Positions 1 through 9,399 of a stretch of DNA of 64,000 bases are shown piece by piece (positions within the stretch are counted from its first letter, which is position 1; each line of letters begins with the position of its first letter). The position numbers and the translations under genes are program-made. Location: assembly GCF_004342285.1 (NCBI RefSeq), contig NZ_SMCV01000009.1:180110-244109 (forward strand). The letters are read 5' to 3'. Origin of the DNA: Klebsiella sp. BIGb0138. Lineage in GTDB: Bacteria; Pseudomonadota; Gammaproteobacteria; Enterobacterales; Enterobacteriaceae. The notes under the pieces are model-generated. The model ran no database searches, had not been told where the DNA came from, and saw nothing but the letters and a program-made list of their open reading frames with translations.

Positions 1-40
1 GCAGGATCAGTATGAGCTCAAAACGGTAGCGCCGCAGCAT
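1..40 (-). CDS. ydgU: YdgU-like small membrane protein, N-terminal fragment
   Basis: Partial gene running off the left edge of the window. The minus strand has an ATG at 40 preceded by an AGGAGA ribosome site, and reads MLRRYRFELILIL before the edge. This resembles the start of E. coli YdgU, a 27-residue single-span membrane peptide encoded just downstream of asr (recalled, not searched). It lies 70 bases after asr on the same strand, behind the asr hairpin, so it is probably made by readthrough of the acid-shock transcript. Function unknown. Only 13 residues are visible. Confidence 0.6.
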   Translation of the reverse strand, partial: MLRRYRFELILIL

Positions 41-52
41 GGTCCTCTCCTG

Positions 53-79
53 AAAAAAAACGGCGCTGAAGCAGCGCCG
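53..79 (-). terminator. Hairpin terminator after asr
   Basis: Stem of 8 bp (61-68 with 72-79, sequence CGGCGCTG/CAGCGCCG) with a 3-base loop. On the minus strand it is followed by eight T residues (53-60). It ends the asr transcript. The T run abuts the ribosome site of the ydgU-like gene, so partial readthrough would be needed for that gene. Confidence 0.8.
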
Positions 80-109
80 ATTTATGATTAACTCAACTTC
101 GCGCAAGCA

Positions 110-487
110 TTACGCTGCCGGCTGTGCAGCCGATTTAGCGGCCTGATGTTTGGTTGTTTTGTGGTGTTTTTTGGTTGCCTGAGCTTTCTGCGCTACCGGT
201 TTTGTGGCGGGTTTAGTCGCCGCTTTATGGTGTTTTTTAGCGGCCTGGGCTTTCTGCGCGGCGGCCGGTTTTACAGCCGCTTTCTTGTGCTTTTTCGCCG
301 CCTGAGCTTTCTGCTCTGCAGCGGGTTTAGCGGCGGCTTTATGGTGTTTCTTGTGATGGGTGGTTTTGGCAGCGGTGCTGTGAGTGGCAGCAGCCGGAGC
401 CGGAGCGGTGCTTGCCGCATCGGCAGCGAAAGCAACAGAAGACAGACCCATAGCAGCGGCAACGACCAGAGCTAATACTTTTTTCAT
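110..487 (-). CDS. asr: Acid shock protein precursor Asr
   Basis: Periplasmic acid-shock protein, 125 residues. A clear Sec signal peptide ([21 protein letters not shown]) is followed by a low-complexity Lys/Ala/His-rich body with repeated KKHHKAA and PAAAQKAQA modules. In E. coli, Asr is strongly induced at low pH and by the PhoBR/RstBA systems, and is processed to a basic periplasmic peptide. The repeats make the gene prone to length variation. The product is almost free of acidic residues. Start chosen at the ATG preceding the signal peptide. A hairpin terminator and a ydgU-like gene follow. The family identity is clear; the length is within the variable range of the family. Confidence 0.93.
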   Translation of the reverse strand: MKKVLALVVAAAMGLSSVAFAADAASTAPAPAAATHSTAAKTTHHKKHHKAAAKPAAEQKAQAAKKHKKAAVKPAAAQKAQAAKKHHKAATKPATKPVAQKAQATKKHHKTTKHQAAKSAAQPAA

Positions 488-641
488 TCTGATATCCTCG
501 AAAATGTTTCTTCAGTGTGAACCCCACTGCGGGGCTGTTGAAACCTACTATAGGCTTCTCTTTTCGCGGCTTCAGTGAGCGTTTGGTATCGGCAGGTAAC
601 GGAATGTACAACGGTTGTGGCGGGAGAGAAAGTATAAGAAT

Positions 642-669
642 CTCCGCTAACAGGAAGGCGTTAGCGGAG
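642..669 (-). terminator. Hairpin downstream of the F420-reductase-like gene
   Basis: Perfect 10-bp stem (642-651 CTCCGCTAAC with 660-669) and 8-base loop. It lies 13 bases past the stop codon of the minus-strand gene at 683-1312. The following tract on the minus strand (ATTCTTATACTTT) is only partly T-rich, so termination is likely but not certain. Confidence 0.55.
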
Positions 670-682
670 GTTGCTATGTCGT

Positions 683-1312
683 TTAGCCGCGGGTCGTTTG
701 CGCAAGCGTCGTCAGCAGCTCCTGGCGGGTCATGCGCACACAATAGGCGGGTCTGCCGCGTTCAAAACGCCATCCTTCGGACAGGGGGCCGGCATCAACC
801 GCGTCAAAACCAAACGCCTCATACAGCGCGGCGGCGATGTTTTTGCCTTCTTCATCATCGCCTGCCAGCGGTAGCGCGCGGCGATTTTCCGCACCGGCGG
901 GTAGGCCATCGCTTTCGAGTTGCGTCATTGGGATGGCGTTAAACGCTTTGGTGACTCTGGCTGCGGGCAAGATATGTGCTAATAATTCACTGGTGGTGGT
1001 TTGCCCGGCATCGAGCCGGGAGATCTCGCCATCGCGCTCGGGGTAGTAATTTACCGCATCAATGACATGTTTATTGTTAATACCGGCGACCGGCAACGCA
1101 TTCACCGCGCTGAGTGGCACGGCGATCACCACCACCTCGCCAAATTCGGCGGCATCGTTGGCGCTGCCAATCTGACAACCGATCATTGGACGCAGACTGA
1201 AAAGCGTCTGCGGCCCCCGTGAGTTACTGAGCATGACGTCATGCCCGGCCTGCAGCGCAAGTTTCGCGATAGACCGCCCGACAAAACCGGCGCCAATAAT
1301 TCCAATCTTCAT
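683..1312 (-). CDS. NADPH-dependent F420 reductase-like oxidoreductase
   Basis: Small Rossmann-fold dehydrogenase of 209 residues. The N-terminus MKIGIIGAGFVGRS is a classic GxGxxG dinucleotide-binding loop followed by a beta-alpha-beta unit. The conserved central segment (VIDAVNYYPERDGE and VTKAFNAIPMTQLES) is typical of the COG2085 family, which includes the F420H2:NADP+ oxidoreductases. Enterobacteria do not make F420, so the substrate is probably another hydride carrier or small carbonyl compound; the true reaction is unknown. It is divergent from a LysR regulator at 1420, which probably controls it. The pair sits between asr and mdtK and looks like an accessory unit. Confidence 0.8.
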   Translation of the reverse strand: MKIGIIGAGFVGRSIAKLALQAGHDVMLSNSRGPQTLFSLRPMIGCQIGSANDAAEFGEVVVIAVPLSAVNALPVAGINNKHVIDAVNYYPERDGEISRLDAGQTTTSELLAHILPAARVTKAFNAIPMTQLESDGLPAGAENRRALPLAGDDEEGKNIAAALYEAFGFDAVDAGPLSEGWRFERGRPAYCVRMTRQELLTTLAQTTRG

Positions 1313-1402
1313 TTTTCACTCCTGACGAATTGTCCCGCTGAGTGAATAAATTTAATTCCCTCATCATAGAAGATAAATCGTAAGATGGTTGAATGATAAA
1401 CA

Positions 1403-1414
1403 ACTCAAATGAGT
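1403..1414. promoter_or_regulatory. Small palindrome in the divergent promoter region
   Basis: ACTCAAATGAGT, with 5-bp arms, lies just in front of the LysR start codon at 1420, in the 107-base gap between the divergent oxidoreductase and regulator genes. It could be part of an autoregulatory operator. It is short, so chance is possible. Confidence 0.3.
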
Positions 1415-1419
1415 GAATT

Positions 1420-2313
1420 ATGGATCAGCTCACCAGCATGAAGGTGTTCGTCAAGGCCGCAGAAGCGGGCTCATTTGCTGCGGTTGCTGAACAGATGCGG
1501 CTATCGCCGCAGATGGTCGCCCGTCACGTGGCCGCGCTTGAGGCACACCTCGGGACCGCATTGATCGCCCGCACCACGCGACGGCAGACGCTCACCGATA
1601 TCGGCCGGAGCTACTATGAGCGTTGTCGGGTGGTGCTGGCCGAGGTCGCCGAGGCGGATGCGGTGGCGCTGGAGATGAAAGCGACCCCTGCAGGTATCAT
1701 CCGGGTCAATGCGCCGGTTACCTTCGGTTCCCATGCGCTATCGACATTTATCGCCGATTATCTCGCCCGTTATCCCGATGTTGAGGTCGAGCTGACGCTC
1801 AGCGATCGCATTGTCGACCCGATTGAAGAAGAGTTTGAGGTGATTATTCGCATCGGCGAACTGGCCGATAGCTCGATGGTCGCATGGCCGCTGCTCCCTT
1901 ACCGCTTAATTACCTGCGCCTCTCCCGACTATATTTTGCGCCACGGTGAACCGCAATCGCCGGACGACCTTCAGCGGCACTCCTGCCTGGTCTACGGTCA
2001 CTGGTCGGCCATCAACGCCTGCCGCTGGCAATTCGACAAAGACGGCTCGACGCTGGAGGTCAAACCCGCCGGGCGCTTCCGTTCAAATGACTGGAAAGCG
2101 TTGATGAATGCCGCTATCGCCGGGCATGGCATCACCCTGGGGCCGGAGGAGGTGCTGAGAGGCGAAGTTGAACAGGGGAGGCTGGTGCAGGTCTTAGCGG
2201 AATTCTCCGGGCCTTCGCGCCCGATGCATGTCCTCGTCCCCGCCGGGCGCAGAAGGACGACGAAAATAAAATGTTTTGTGGAGGCGCTAAGAAAAGCGCT
2301 AGGCCCGCGTTGA
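1420..2313 (+). CDS. LysR-family transcriptional regulator
   Basis: Transcription factor of 297 residues. An N-terminal winged helix-turn-helix (residues about 1-60; MDQLTSMKVFVKAAEAGSF then the recognition-helix region LRLSPQMVARHVAALEAHLG) is followed by a periplasmic-binding-like effector domain (about 90-295). The subfamily resembles the short-chain CrgA/DmlR-like LysR group, often beside the oxidoreductase gene it regulates. It is divergent from the F420-reductase-like gene at 683-1312, with a 107-base shared promoter region. The effector is unknown. The ribosome site is weak (GAGTGAATT before the ATG). Ends in front of a hairpin at 2335-2356. Confidence 0.88.
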   Translation: MDQLTSMKVFVKAAEAGSFAAVAEQMRLSPQMVARHVAALEAHLGTALIARTTRRQTLTDIGRSYYERCRVVLAEVAEADAVALEMKATPAGIIRVNAPVTFGSHALSTFIADYLARYPDVEVELTLSDRIVDPIEEEFEVIIRIGELADSSMVAWPLLPYRLITCASPDYILRHGEPQSPDDLQRHSCLVYGHWSAINACRWQFDKDGSTLEVKPAGRFRSNDWKALMNAAIAGHGITLGPEEVLRGEVEQGRLVQVLAEFSGPSRPMHVLVPAGRRRTTKIKCFVEALRKALGPR

Positions 2314-2334
2314 ATCAACATCAACCGGAGTAAG

Positions 2335-2356
2335 GGCACCCCGTCAATGGGGTGCC
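2335..2356. terminator. Hairpin between convergent LysR gene and mdtK
   Basis: Perfect 8-bp GC-rich stem GGCACCCC/GGGGTGCC (2335-2342 with 2349-2356), loop GTCAAT. It lies 21 bases past the LysR stop and 10 bases past the mdtK stop. No strong T run on either strand. Confidence 0.6.
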
Positions 2357-2366
2357 GTATAGGGCA

Positions 2367-3740
2367 TCAACGCGCCGCGCGCTGCAAAATCACGTTTGAG
2401 GGCTGACGCTGCAGGAAGCGCATACGCAGCATCATCATAATCGCCGCCGAGGTTAAACCGATAATAAACCCGCACCAGAAGCCTGCCGGACCCATGCGCG
2501 GGACGATAATATCGGTTAAAGCCAGCAGGTAGCCGCTGGGCAGCCCCAGCACCCAGTAAGCGGTGAAGGTGATAAAGAAGATCGAACGCGTATCTTTATA
2601 ACCACGCAGGATCCCGCTACCAATAACCTGCACGGAGTCGGAAATCTGATACACCGCCGCCAGCAGCATCAGCTGGGAAGCCAGCAGCACGACTTCCGGG
2701 TTGTCGTTATACAGCAGGGCAATCTGTTCACGCATCAGGATGGTGAAAATCGCCGTGATCACCGCCATACAGACGCCGACGCCCACCCCGGTTCTGGCCG
2801 AAACCTGCGCATCCAGGGTGGAGCCCTGGCCGAGGCGGAAACCGACGCGGATGGTGACCGCCGCCGCCAGCGACAGTGGTAAAACGAACATCAGCGAACT
2901 GAAGTTAAGGGCGATCTGGTGGCCGGCAACATCGACAATACCCAGTGGAGAAACCAGCAGTGCGACAACGGCAAACAGGGTCACTTCGAAAAACAGCGCC
3001 AGCGCAATCGGCAGTCCGAGCTGAACCAGGCGTTTCAGGACGCTAAAATCCGGTTTGCTGAACCCCTCGCTGCTGCGAATATCGCGCATCGAACGGGCGC
3101 GGCGCACCCAGGCGATCATGCTGATAAACATTACCCAGTATACGGACGCCGTCGCCACGCCGCAGCCAATGCCGCCCAGTTCCGGCATGCCAAAGTGACC
3201 ATAGATAAAGATATAGTTCACCGGAATATTCACAACCAGGCCGATAAAACCCATGACCATCCCCGGCTTGGTTTTCGCCAGACCTTCGCACTGGTTACGC
3301 GCGACCTGGAAGAAAAGATAGCCCGGCGCGCCCCACAGCAGCGCCCGCAGATAGCCCACGGCTTTTTCCGCCAGCGCCGGGTCGATATTATGCATCGAAC
3401 TGATGATATAGCCGGCATTCCACAGCACCACCATCACCAGCAGGGAGACGAACCCCGCCAGCCAGAACCCCTGACGCACCTGATGGGCAATACGATCGCG
3501 GCGCCCGGAGCCGTTCAGCTGGGCGATAACCGGGGTCAGGGCCAGCAGCAGGCCGTGGCCAAAGAGAATGGCGGGCAGCCAGATAGAGGTGCCAATGGCC
3601 ACCGCCGCCATGTCGGTGGCGCTATAGCCTCCCGCCATTACGGTATCGACAAAGCCCATTGATGTTTGGGCGACCTGAGCAAGGATCACCGGAATTGCCA
3701 GGGCTAATAACTGACGCGCTTCAATAAAATACTTCTGCAC
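2367..3740 (-). CDS. mdtK: MATE multidrug efflux pump MdtK (NorM)
   Basis: Inner-membrane Na+- or H+-coupled exporter of the MATE/NorM family, 457 residues, the same length as E. coli MdtK. Twelve hydrophobic segments form two homologous six-helix halves. The N-terminal half carries the conserved [19 protein letters not shown] and [19 protein letters not shown] stretches. It exports fluoroquinolones, cationic dyes and some dipeptides in the E. coli homologue. The start is a GTG at 3740 (reads [12 protein letters not shown], matching the E. coli N-terminus). The upstream 231 bases to the divergent ribE contain both promoters; no riboswitch-like FMN element was recognised there. Confidence 0.96.
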   Translation of the reverse strand: MQKYFIEARQLLALAIPVILAQVAQTSMGFVDTVMAGGYSATDMAAVAIGTSIWLPAILFGHGLLLALTPVIAQLNGSGRRDRIAHQVRQGFWLAGFVSLLVMVVLWNAGYIISSMHNIDPALAEKAVGYLRALLWGAPGYLFFQVARNQCEGLAKTKPGMVMGFIGLVVNIPVNYIFIYGHFGMPELGGIGCGVATASVYWVMFISMIAWVRRARSMRDIRSSEGFSKPDFSVLKRLVQLGLPIALALFFEVTLFAVVALLVSPLGIVDVAGHQIALNFSSLMFVLPLSLAAAVTIRVGFRLGQGSTLDAQVSARTGVGVGVCMAVITAIFTILMREQIALLYNDNPEVVLLASQLMLLAAVYQISDSVQVIGSGILRGYKDTRSIFFITFTAYWVLGLPSGYLLALTDIIVPRMGPAGFWCGFIIGLTSAAIMMMLRMRFLQRQPSNVILQRAAR

Positions 3741-3971
3741 GTGAACACCTTTTATATTGTTGTTATTTTGCGACTAAAAAAGCCGCCTTAGATGGCAGCA
3801 AGAAGAAAGAGCAGAGGGATTTGCCAGACTATTGTAGCGAGGATACGCCATTAAGCCAGTGAAAAAATGGTAGGGGCACGATGCGCGCTGGCAACCTTTT
3901 TTATCAGCTGTTATTGTTCCAGGCAGGTATAACGGTAATGATACCGTCACGAAAGTCTACAGGAGCAAAGC

Positions 3972-4607
3972 ATGTTTACTGGCATTGTGCAGGGGACCGC
4001 TAAAGTGGTGTCCATTGATGAAAAACCCAATTTTCGCACCCATGTGGTGGAGCTGCCGGAGCATATGCTCGCAGGCCTCGAAACCGGGGCATCGGTGGCG
4101 CACAATGGCTGTTGTCTGACGGTTACCGAAATTGACGGCCCGCGCATCAGTTTTGATCTGATGAAAGAGACGCTGCGTATTACTAACCTCGGTGCGGTGC
4201 AGGAAGGCGACGTGGTCAACGTGGAGCGCGCGGCCAAGTTCAGCGATGAAATCGGTGGGCACCTGATGTCCGGGCATATTATGACCACCGCGGAAGTCGT
4301 CAAGATCCTGACCTCGGAAAATAACCGGCAGATCTGGTTTAAGGTCCAGGATCCGACCCTGATGAAATATATTCTGTATAAAGGCTTTATTGGCGTCGAC
4401 GGAATTAGCCTGACGGTAGGTGAAGTCACTCCGACGCGTTTCTGCGTACATCTGATCCCGGAAACGCTCCAGCGCACGACGCTGGGGGCGAAAAAACTCG
4501 GCGACCGGGTGAATATCGAGATCGACCCGCAGACTCAGGCGGTGGTGGATACCGTCGAGCGGGTGCTGGCGGCGAAAGAAGCGGCGCAAAAAATCAGCGA
4601 AGAGTAA
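3972..4607 (+). CDS. ribE: Riboflavin synthase alpha subunit
   Basis: Last enzyme of riboflavin biosynthesis: dismutation of two 6,7-dimethyl-8-ribityllumazine molecules into riboflavin and a pyrimidinedione. 211 residues, cytosolic homotrimer. The two lumazine-binding repeats are visible: [12 protein letters not shown] at residue 1 and [15 protein letters not shown] starting near residue 95, each followed by a beta-barrel half. The conserved GCCLTV motif of the active site lies in the first repeat. AGGAG ribosome site 7 bases before the ATG. It is called ribC in older E. coli papers. It converges on cfa with a strong shared terminator between them. Confidence 0.97.
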   Translation: MFTGIVQGTAKVVSIDEKPNFRTHVVELPEHMLAGLETGASVAHNGCCLTVTEIDGPRISFDLMKETLRITNLGAVQEGDVVNVERAAKFSDEIGGHLMSGHIMTTAEVVKILTSENNRQIWFKVQDPTLMKYILYKGFIGVDGISLTVGEVTPTRFCVHLIPETLQRTTLGAKKLGDRVNIEIDPQTQAVVDTVERVLAAKEAAQKISEE

Positions 4608-4636
4608 CGCAGAATTAACGGCAGCATAAAAGAAAA

Positions 4637-4665
4637 ATCCCCCGTATTACCGGGGGATTTTTTTA
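4637..4665. terminator. Bidirectional terminator between ribE and cfa
   Basis: 8-bp stem ATCCCCCG/CGGGGGAT (4637-4644 with 4651-4658), loop TATTAC. It is followed by seven T residues on the plus strand and preceded by a run of A residues that serves as T run for the minus strand. Ends both convergent genes; the T run reaches the last codon of cfa. Confidence 0.88.
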
Positions 4666-5811
4666 CCGAGCGACGCGGAGTCCATTTTCGGCGCCGCGGG
4701 AAAAGACCACCTGCCAGAGCTGAATATCCCGCGCACGAAAAGCGCCTGCGCAGGCATTCAGGTAGTAACTGAACATGCGTTTAAAACGTTCCGAGTAGTT
4801 ATCGGCGATTTCCGGCCAGCTGGCCAGAAAACGCTCATACCAGGCCATCAGCGTCGTGTCGTAATCGGCCCCGATGTTGTGCCAGTCCTCCATCACGAAA
4901 TGCGATTCGCTGGCCTGCGCAATCTGGCGCACCGACGGTAAGCAGCCGTTAGGGAAGATATATTTATTAATCCATGGATCGACGTTGTGGTCCGTTTTTT
5001 TCGAACCAATGGTGTGCAGTAAGAAACGGCCATCGGCGCTCAGGTTGCGGTCGACCACCGAAAAGTAGGTGTCATAGTTTTTAGGGCCGACGTGTTCAAA
5101 CATCCCGACGGAAACAATACGGTCAAAACTATCATCTAAGTCGCGATAGTCCTGCAGCAAAATAGTGACGTCTAGCCCTTCGCAGCGCTGTTGCGCCATT
5201 TTTTGCTGTTCTGCAGAAATGGTGACGCCGACCACGCTAACCTGGTAATTTTTGGCCATGTAATAAGCCAGGCCGCCCCAGCCGCAGCCAATATCCAGCA
5301 CCCGCATGCCTGGCTCCAGCTCCAGCTTGCGGCAAATAAGATCGAGTTTTGCCTGCTGAGCTTGTTCCAGCGTTTGCGCATCTTTCCAGTAAGCACAGGA
5401 ATATTGCATATAGGGGTCGAGCATGCGGCTGAAAAGATCGTTGCCAAGATCGTAGTGCTCTTTGCCGACGATCCACGCACGTTTTTTACTTTGTAGATTG
5501 AACAGGCGTGCGCTCGCGATACGCAGCGTGTCTTTCAGATGGTGAGGAAGCTGACTTTCCAGTCCGGCGCGAAGCACTTTATGGAAGAATATATCCAGCC
5601 GTTCGCAATCCCACCAGCCGTCCATATAACTTTCACCTAACCCCAGAGACCCTTCCTGTAAAACACGTTTAAAAAAGAGCGGGTTTTTAATCCGGAGATC
5701 GGAGGGGGCGGGCCCATTAATTTCAATGCCCGCGCGACCGAGCAACTCGGCTGCAATTCGGTACCAGTCGTCGTTTGGTACGCTTACTTCTTCTATACAC
5801 GATGAACTCAT
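4663..5811 (-). CDS. cfa: Cyclopropane-fatty-acyl-phospholipid synthase
   Basis: SAM-dependent methylene transfer to unsaturated acyl chains of membrane phospholipids, producing cyclopropane fatty acids late in growth and in acid stress. 382 residues, the same length as E. coli Cfa. The SAM site VLDIGCGWGGLAYYMA is near residue 170, and the catalytic region includes the conserved VSVGMFEHVG segment. Peripheral inner-membrane enzyme. In E. coli it has a long leader (sRNA target) and a sigma-S promoter. Here 296 bases separate the start from the end of punC, consistent with such a leader. A SlyA-like box occurs further upstream (6066-6077). Confidence 0.97.
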   Translation of the reverse strand: MSSSCIEEVSVPNDDWYRIAAELLGRAGIEINGPAPSDLRIKNPLFFKRVLQEGSLGLGESYMDGWWDCERLDIFFHKVLRAGLESQLPHHLKDTLRIASARLFNLQSKKRAWIVGKEHYDLGNDLFSRMLDPYMQYSCAYWKDAQTLEQAQQAKLDLICRKLELEPGMRVLDIGCGWGGLAYYMAKNYQVSVVGVTISAEQQKMAQQRCEGLDVTILLQDYRDLDDSFDRIVSVGMFEHVGPKNYDTYFSVVDRNLSADGRFLLHTIGSKKTDHNVDPWINKYIFPNGCLPSVRQIAQASESHFVMEDWHNIGADYDTTLMAWYERFLASWPEIADNYSERFKRMFSYYLNACAGAFRARDIQLWQVVFSRGAENGLRVAR

Positions 5812-6065
5812 AGCTTCTCCATCACGCCCAAGTGATCAGAACCTTAAAACAGCGTAGACGCTTTTTTGGCTTTGTGAGAAATCTCACGGAATATCCGTGA
5901 AGCTGCTATCCGACGTAGAACAGAGGAAGGGTGATAACCCTTGCCGAAAGGCCTTCCATGGTGAAACGGGATGCATCCTGCCCCCGTTAAGTGCAATAAA
6001 CTTTCTATTTATGTGATGCCGGATCCAGTATAGGCCGCTAATATCGGGCTTTCAATAAAAATATA

Positions 6066-6077
6066 TTAGCAGGCTAA
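6066..6077. promoter_or_regulatory. SlyA-like palindrome upstream of cfa
   Basis: TTAGCAGGCTAA differs by one base from the SlyA consensus TTAGCAAGCTAA, which is present unchanged in front of slyA in this same window. It lies 255-266 bases upstream of the cfa start codon and 31 bases past the punC stop. It could mark a distal cfa promoter or be a chance match. Confidence 0.35.
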
Positions 6078-6107
6078 TTACTGTACGATAACATCAGTGA
6101 AATAATT

Positions 6108-7292
6108 CTATGCATGCGACGACTCCGTCGTCAGGCAGGCGGTATGACGCTGCATGAGGTATCCAATCCCGGCCAGCGCAATCGAGGCCAGCATCACGCT
6201 GGTGGTGGTCAGCAGCGGAGTGGCGATCAGCGCGGAAACCAGCAAACTGGTCAGGAAGCACAGGCCGAGCTGCAGGGTGTTCTGCAGCGCCGCGGCGCGG
6301 CCGGTGGCCTGCGGGAACGGCTTCAGCGCCTGGGCGACGACGATCGGGTAAATACCGCCGTTAACAATCGCCATGACGCAGAAGGGCACCATCAGCGCAA
6401 CAATTGATACATCCGCCAGTCGGCCAACCAGCCAGGTGGCCGCGACGCTGACGGCGAAAATCACCAGCAGCCACGGGAGCAGCTGATTTCCCTGCCATTT
6501 TTGTAGCGCCGCGCGACAGCCATAGCCGCCAACTAAAAAGGCGATGGTCTGCGGGACATAGCTCAGGCCAATGGCGGTGGGGCCATAGCCCATCTCGTGC
6601 AGAATAAACGGTGAGCCGGTCAGCCAGGCGAAAAAGCTGGCGGAGCAGGCGGCGTAAATCAGTACATTACCGCTGTACTCGCGGGAGCGCAGCAGGGCAA
6701 GGAAGGTCAGCTTTTGCGCAGTGGCGCCGGGCTGCCTGTTCGCCGGTTTAAGCCGCAGGGCCGGCAGCATCAGCAGCACCGCGATAGCGAACAGGGTGGC
6801 GAAAATCGCCTGCCATTCGAGGTGCGTGAGTAACCAGCTGCCGAGCAGCGGCGCCAGCGCCGGAGATAAGCCCACTAGCGGCATAATGGTGGCAAAAATG
6901 CGGTTAGTGCGCTGGGCAGGGTAATAGTCGGTGACCATCGCCTGCCAGGTCACCGCCGCCGCGCAGACGCCGATGGCCTGAATAAAGCGCAGGACCAGCA
7001 TCAGCGTGGCGTCACGCACCCACAGCATCCCGAGGCAGCTGATAGCGAAAATCGCCAGCCCGGACAGCAGAACCGGTTTGCGGCCGTAGCGGTCGGAAAC
7101 CGGCCCCCAGAACAGCTGGCCGAGGGCGAAGCCGGCGAGGAATAAGCTCAAGCTGGCGCTCACCGATGCCGCTGAGGTATTCAGATCTTGTTGAATAGCT
7201 GAAAAAGCCGGCAGGTACATATCGGTGGCGAGGAAACCCAGCACGCTGAGTCCCGCCAGCCACACTAAAAATCCTTTCCCAGGTTGTTGCAT
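6108..7292 (-). CDS. punC: Purine nucleoside MFS transporter PunC (YdhC), Bcr/CflA family
   Basis: Major facilitator with about 12 membrane helices, 394 residues (E. coli homologue about 403). The N-terminal half shows [18 protein letters not shown] and the MFS signature [17 protein letters not shown] between helices 2 and 3. It belongs to the Bcr/CflA drug-resistance subfamily; in E. coli, PunC (formerly YdhC) imports purine nucleosides such as adenosine under the control of PunR. It is divergent from punR at 7401, with a shared promoter region of about 108 bases, and PurR is encoded next door, which fits a purine theme. Confidence 0.92.
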   Translation of the reverse strand: MQQPGKGFLVWLAGLSVLGFLATDMYLPAFSAIQQDLNTSAASVSASLSLFLAGFALGQLFWGPVSDRYGRKPVLLSGLAIFAISCLGMLWVRDATLMLVLRFIQAIGVCAAAVTWQAMVTDYYPAQRTNRIFATIMPLVGLSPALAPLLGSWLLTHLEWQAIFATLFAIAVLLMLPALRLKPANRQPGATAQKLTFLALLRSREYSGNVLIYAACSASFFAWLTGSPFILHEMGYGPTAIGLSYVPQTIAFLVGGYGCRAALQKWQGNQLLPWLLVIFAVSVAATWLVGRLADVSIVALMVPFCVMAIVNGGIYPIVVAQALKPFPQATGRAAALQNTLQLGLCFLTSLLVSALIATPLLTTTSVMLASIALAGIGYLMQRHTACLTTESSHA

Positions 7293-7400
7293 AACATTCT
7301 CTTATAGATGCGGTCTGATGCCGCAGAGTGTAGGGAGTGCATAATGGCTTGTGAAACGCTAATATTTGCTACATGCATTCAAAAATTTTGCAGGCAGAAT

Positions 7401-8312
7401 ATGTGGTCCGAATACTCACTCGAAGTCGTTGATGCTGTTGCCCGCAACGGTAGCTTTAGCGCAGCGGCGCAGGAGCTGCATCGCGTACCTTCAGCAGTCA
7501 GCTACACCGTACGCCAGCTCGAAGAGTGGCTGAAGGTCCCCCTTTTCGAACGTCGCCATCGCGATGTTGAACTCACCCCGGCCGGGATCTGGTTTTTACA
7601 GGAAGGGCGTTCTGTTATCAAAAAAATGCAGATCACCCGCCGGCAGTGTCAGCAGATTGCCAACGGCTGGCGCGGGCAGCTGTCGATCGCCGTCGATGAC
7701 ATTGTTAAACCGGCGCGTATGCGGCAGATGATCGTCGATTTTTATCGCCACTTTCCCGATGTCGAACTGATTGTTTTTCAGGAGGTGTTTAACGGCGTCT
7801 GGGACGCGCTGGCCGACGGACGCGTGGAACTGGCGATTGGTGCGACCCGCTCGATTCCGGTGGGCGGGCGCTACGCCTTTCGCGATATGGGGATGCTAAG
7901 CTGGCACTGCGTGGTGGCGAGCCATCATCCGCTGGCGCAGATGACGGGCCCGTTGAGCGATGATATGTTGCGCAACTGGCCGTCGCTGGTGAGGGAAGAT
8001 ACCTCCCGCTCGTTGCCGAAACGCACAACCTGGCTACTGGACAATCAGAAAAGGGTGGTGGTACCCGACTGGGAATCGTCGGCGACCTGCCTGTCGGCGG
8101 GACTCTGCGTCGGGATGGTGCCGACGCACTTTGCCCGTCCGTGGATCGACCGCGGCGAATGGACCGCGCTGGCGCTGGAAAATCCGTTCCCGGACGCGGC
8201 GTGCTGCCTGACCTGGCAGCAAAGCGATACTTCGCCGGCGCTCGCGTGGCTGCTGGATTATCTGGGCGACAGTGAAACGTTGAACCGCGAGTGGCTGCGG
8301 GCGCCGGAGTAA
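7401..8312 (+). CDS. punR: LysR-family activator PunR (YdhB) of punC
   Basis: LysR regulator of 303 residues from the ATG at 7401, which gives the N-terminus MWSEYSLEVVDAVARNGSFS found in the E. coli protein; an upstream in-frame ATG at 7308 would add 31 residues that do not look homologous. Helix-turn-helix at about residues 18-37 (AAAQELHRVPSAVSYTVRQLE), effector domain from about residue 90. In E. coli it activates the divergent punC in response to adenosine-type nucleosides. It ends in a GC hairpin overlapping its stop codon, in front of the convergent purR. Confidence 0.92.
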   Translation: MWSEYSLEVVDAVARNGSFSAAAQELHRVPSAVSYTVRQLEEWLKVPLFERRHRDVELTPAGIWFLQEGRSVIKKMQITRRQCQQIANGWRGQLSIAVDDIVKPARMRQMIVDFYRHFPDVELIVFQEVFNGVWDALADGRVELAIGATRSIPVGGRYAFRDMGMLSWHCVVASHHPLAQMTGPLSDDMLRNWPSLVREDTSRSLPKRTTWLLDNQKRVVVPDWESSATCLSAGLCVGMVPTHFARPWIDRGEWTALALENPFPDAACCLTWQQSDTSPALAWLLDYLGDSETLNREWLRAPE

Positions 8313-8324
8313 CCGGCGCCGTGG
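8304..8324. terminator. Hairpin between convergent punR and purR
   Basis: GC-rich stem GGCGCCG/CGGCGCC with loop GAGTAAC, overlapping the punR stop codon and ending just short of the purR stop codon. No clear T tract. Confidence 0.5.
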
Positions 8325-8330
8325 GGAAGG

Positions 8331-9356
8331 TTAGCGGCGGTAGTCGACGAACGGGCCGTCAACGACCGAGCGGCGTTCCACCAGACGCGGGTGAACCTCG
8401 ATCGACTGCGACTCTTCGCGCTTGTTGACGATACGATCCATCAGCATGTTGAAGGCGGCTTCGCCGAGAGAATCTTTCGGCTGATGAATGGTGGTCAATG
8501 CCGGGCTGAAATAGCGGGCGTTGCGCACGTTATCATACCCGATCAGCGAAATATCCTGCGGCACGCGCAGGCCCATTTCGTCCGCCGCGCAGATGGCGCC
8601 CATCGCCATGATGTCGCCGCCGCAGAATACCGCCGTCGGACGGTGCTGCTGGCTGAGGATCTGCTGCATCGCCCGGTAGCCGGATTCCGGTTCGAAATCT
8701 CCCTGAACAATCCAGCTTTCCGGAACGGAAATCTGCGCTTCTTTCATGGCTTGCATAAAGCCGGCCAGCCGTCCGGCACCGGTATTACGCTCCAGCGGGC
8801 CGGGGATCACGCCAATTTCACGGTGGCCGCGTTCGACCAGGTAGCGGCCAGCCATATAGCCGCCCTCGAAGGCGTTATCGATGACCGAATCGGTAAAGTC
8901 GGCCTTCGCTTCACCCCAGTCCATCACCACCATCGGAATGTGGCGGTACTCTTCCAGCATGCTCAATACCGATTCCGGGTATTCCGAGCACATCACCAGC
9001 AGGCCGTCGACGCGCTTTTGCGCCATCATCGACAGGTAGGCCTGCTGCTTTTCAAGATCGTTCCACGCATTGCCCAGAATCAGGGTATAGCCTTTCTGGA
9101 AGCAGCTTTTCTCTACGGCTTCGATAATCTCAGCGAAATAGGCCGCTTCGCTGCTGGTGGCCAGCAGGCCGATAGATTTGGTGTGATTAACCTTCAGACT
9201 GCGCGCAACCGCACTGGGGGAGTAGTGCAGCTCTTTGATCGCCGCCCAGACCGCGTTGCGGGTTTCTTCAGCAACGAAGCGGGTTTTGTTAATCACATGT
9301 GAAACTGTTGTAGTGGAAACGTTTGCGCGCTTCGCTACATCTTTAATTGTTGCCAT
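8331..9356 (-). CDS. purR: Purine repressor PurR
   Basis: LacI-family repressor of de novo purine synthesis genes, 341 residues, the same length as E. coli PurR; co-repressors are hypoxanthine and guanine. The N-terminal helix-turn-helix and hinge ([36 protein letters not shown], residues 1-36, continuing to the hinge near 50) is nearly that of E. coli. The ligand domain follows (residues 60-341). Autoregulation is indicated by a PurR box 44 bases upstream (9400-9415) and a second, weaker one inside the first codons (9313-9328), the same arrangement described for E. coli purR. Confidence 0.97.
   Translation of the reverse strand: MATIKDVAKRANVSTTTVSHVINKTRFVAEETRNAVWAAIKELHYSPSAVARSLKVNHTKSIGLLATSSEAAYFAEIIEAVEKSCFQKGYTLILGNAWNDLEKQQAYLSMMAQKRVDGLLVMCSEYPESVLSMLEEYRHIPMVVMDWGEAKADFTDSVIDNAFEGGYMAGRYLVERGHREIGVIPGPLERNTGAGRLAGFMQAMKEAQISVPESWIVQGDFEPESGYRAMQQILSQQHRPTAVFCGGDIMAMGAICAADEMGLRVPQDISLIGYDNVRNARYFSPALTTIHQPKDSLGEAAFNMLMDRIVNKREESQSIEVHPRLVERRSVVDGPFVDYRR
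9313..9328. promoter_or_regulatory. Intragenic PurR box (O2-like)
   Basis: GTGGAAACGTTTGCGC matches 12 of 16 positions of the PurR consensus ACGCAAACGTTTGCGT and lies within codons 10-15 of purR. E. coli purR also has a second operator downstream of the promoter. It is constrained by the protein sequence, so the match is weaker evidence. Confidence 0.5.
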
Positions 9357-9399
9357 TACTTCTCACTCCAGACCTTGACCTGATCGTCTGATTATCGGT

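Noticed and set aside
146..475. 109-codon plus-strand frame over asr
   Set aside because: Shadow of the repetitive asr coding sequence.
339..743. 134-codon minus-strand frame between asr and the oxidoreductase gene
   Set aside because: Runs through the asr signal peptide in another frame; no ribosome site or domain.
3741..3971. Possible FMN riboswitch upstream of ribE
   Set aside because: The conserved RFN core sequences were not found; in enterobacteria that element precedes ribB, not ribE.
8391..9302. 303-codon plus-strand frame
   Set aside because: Antisense shadow of purR.
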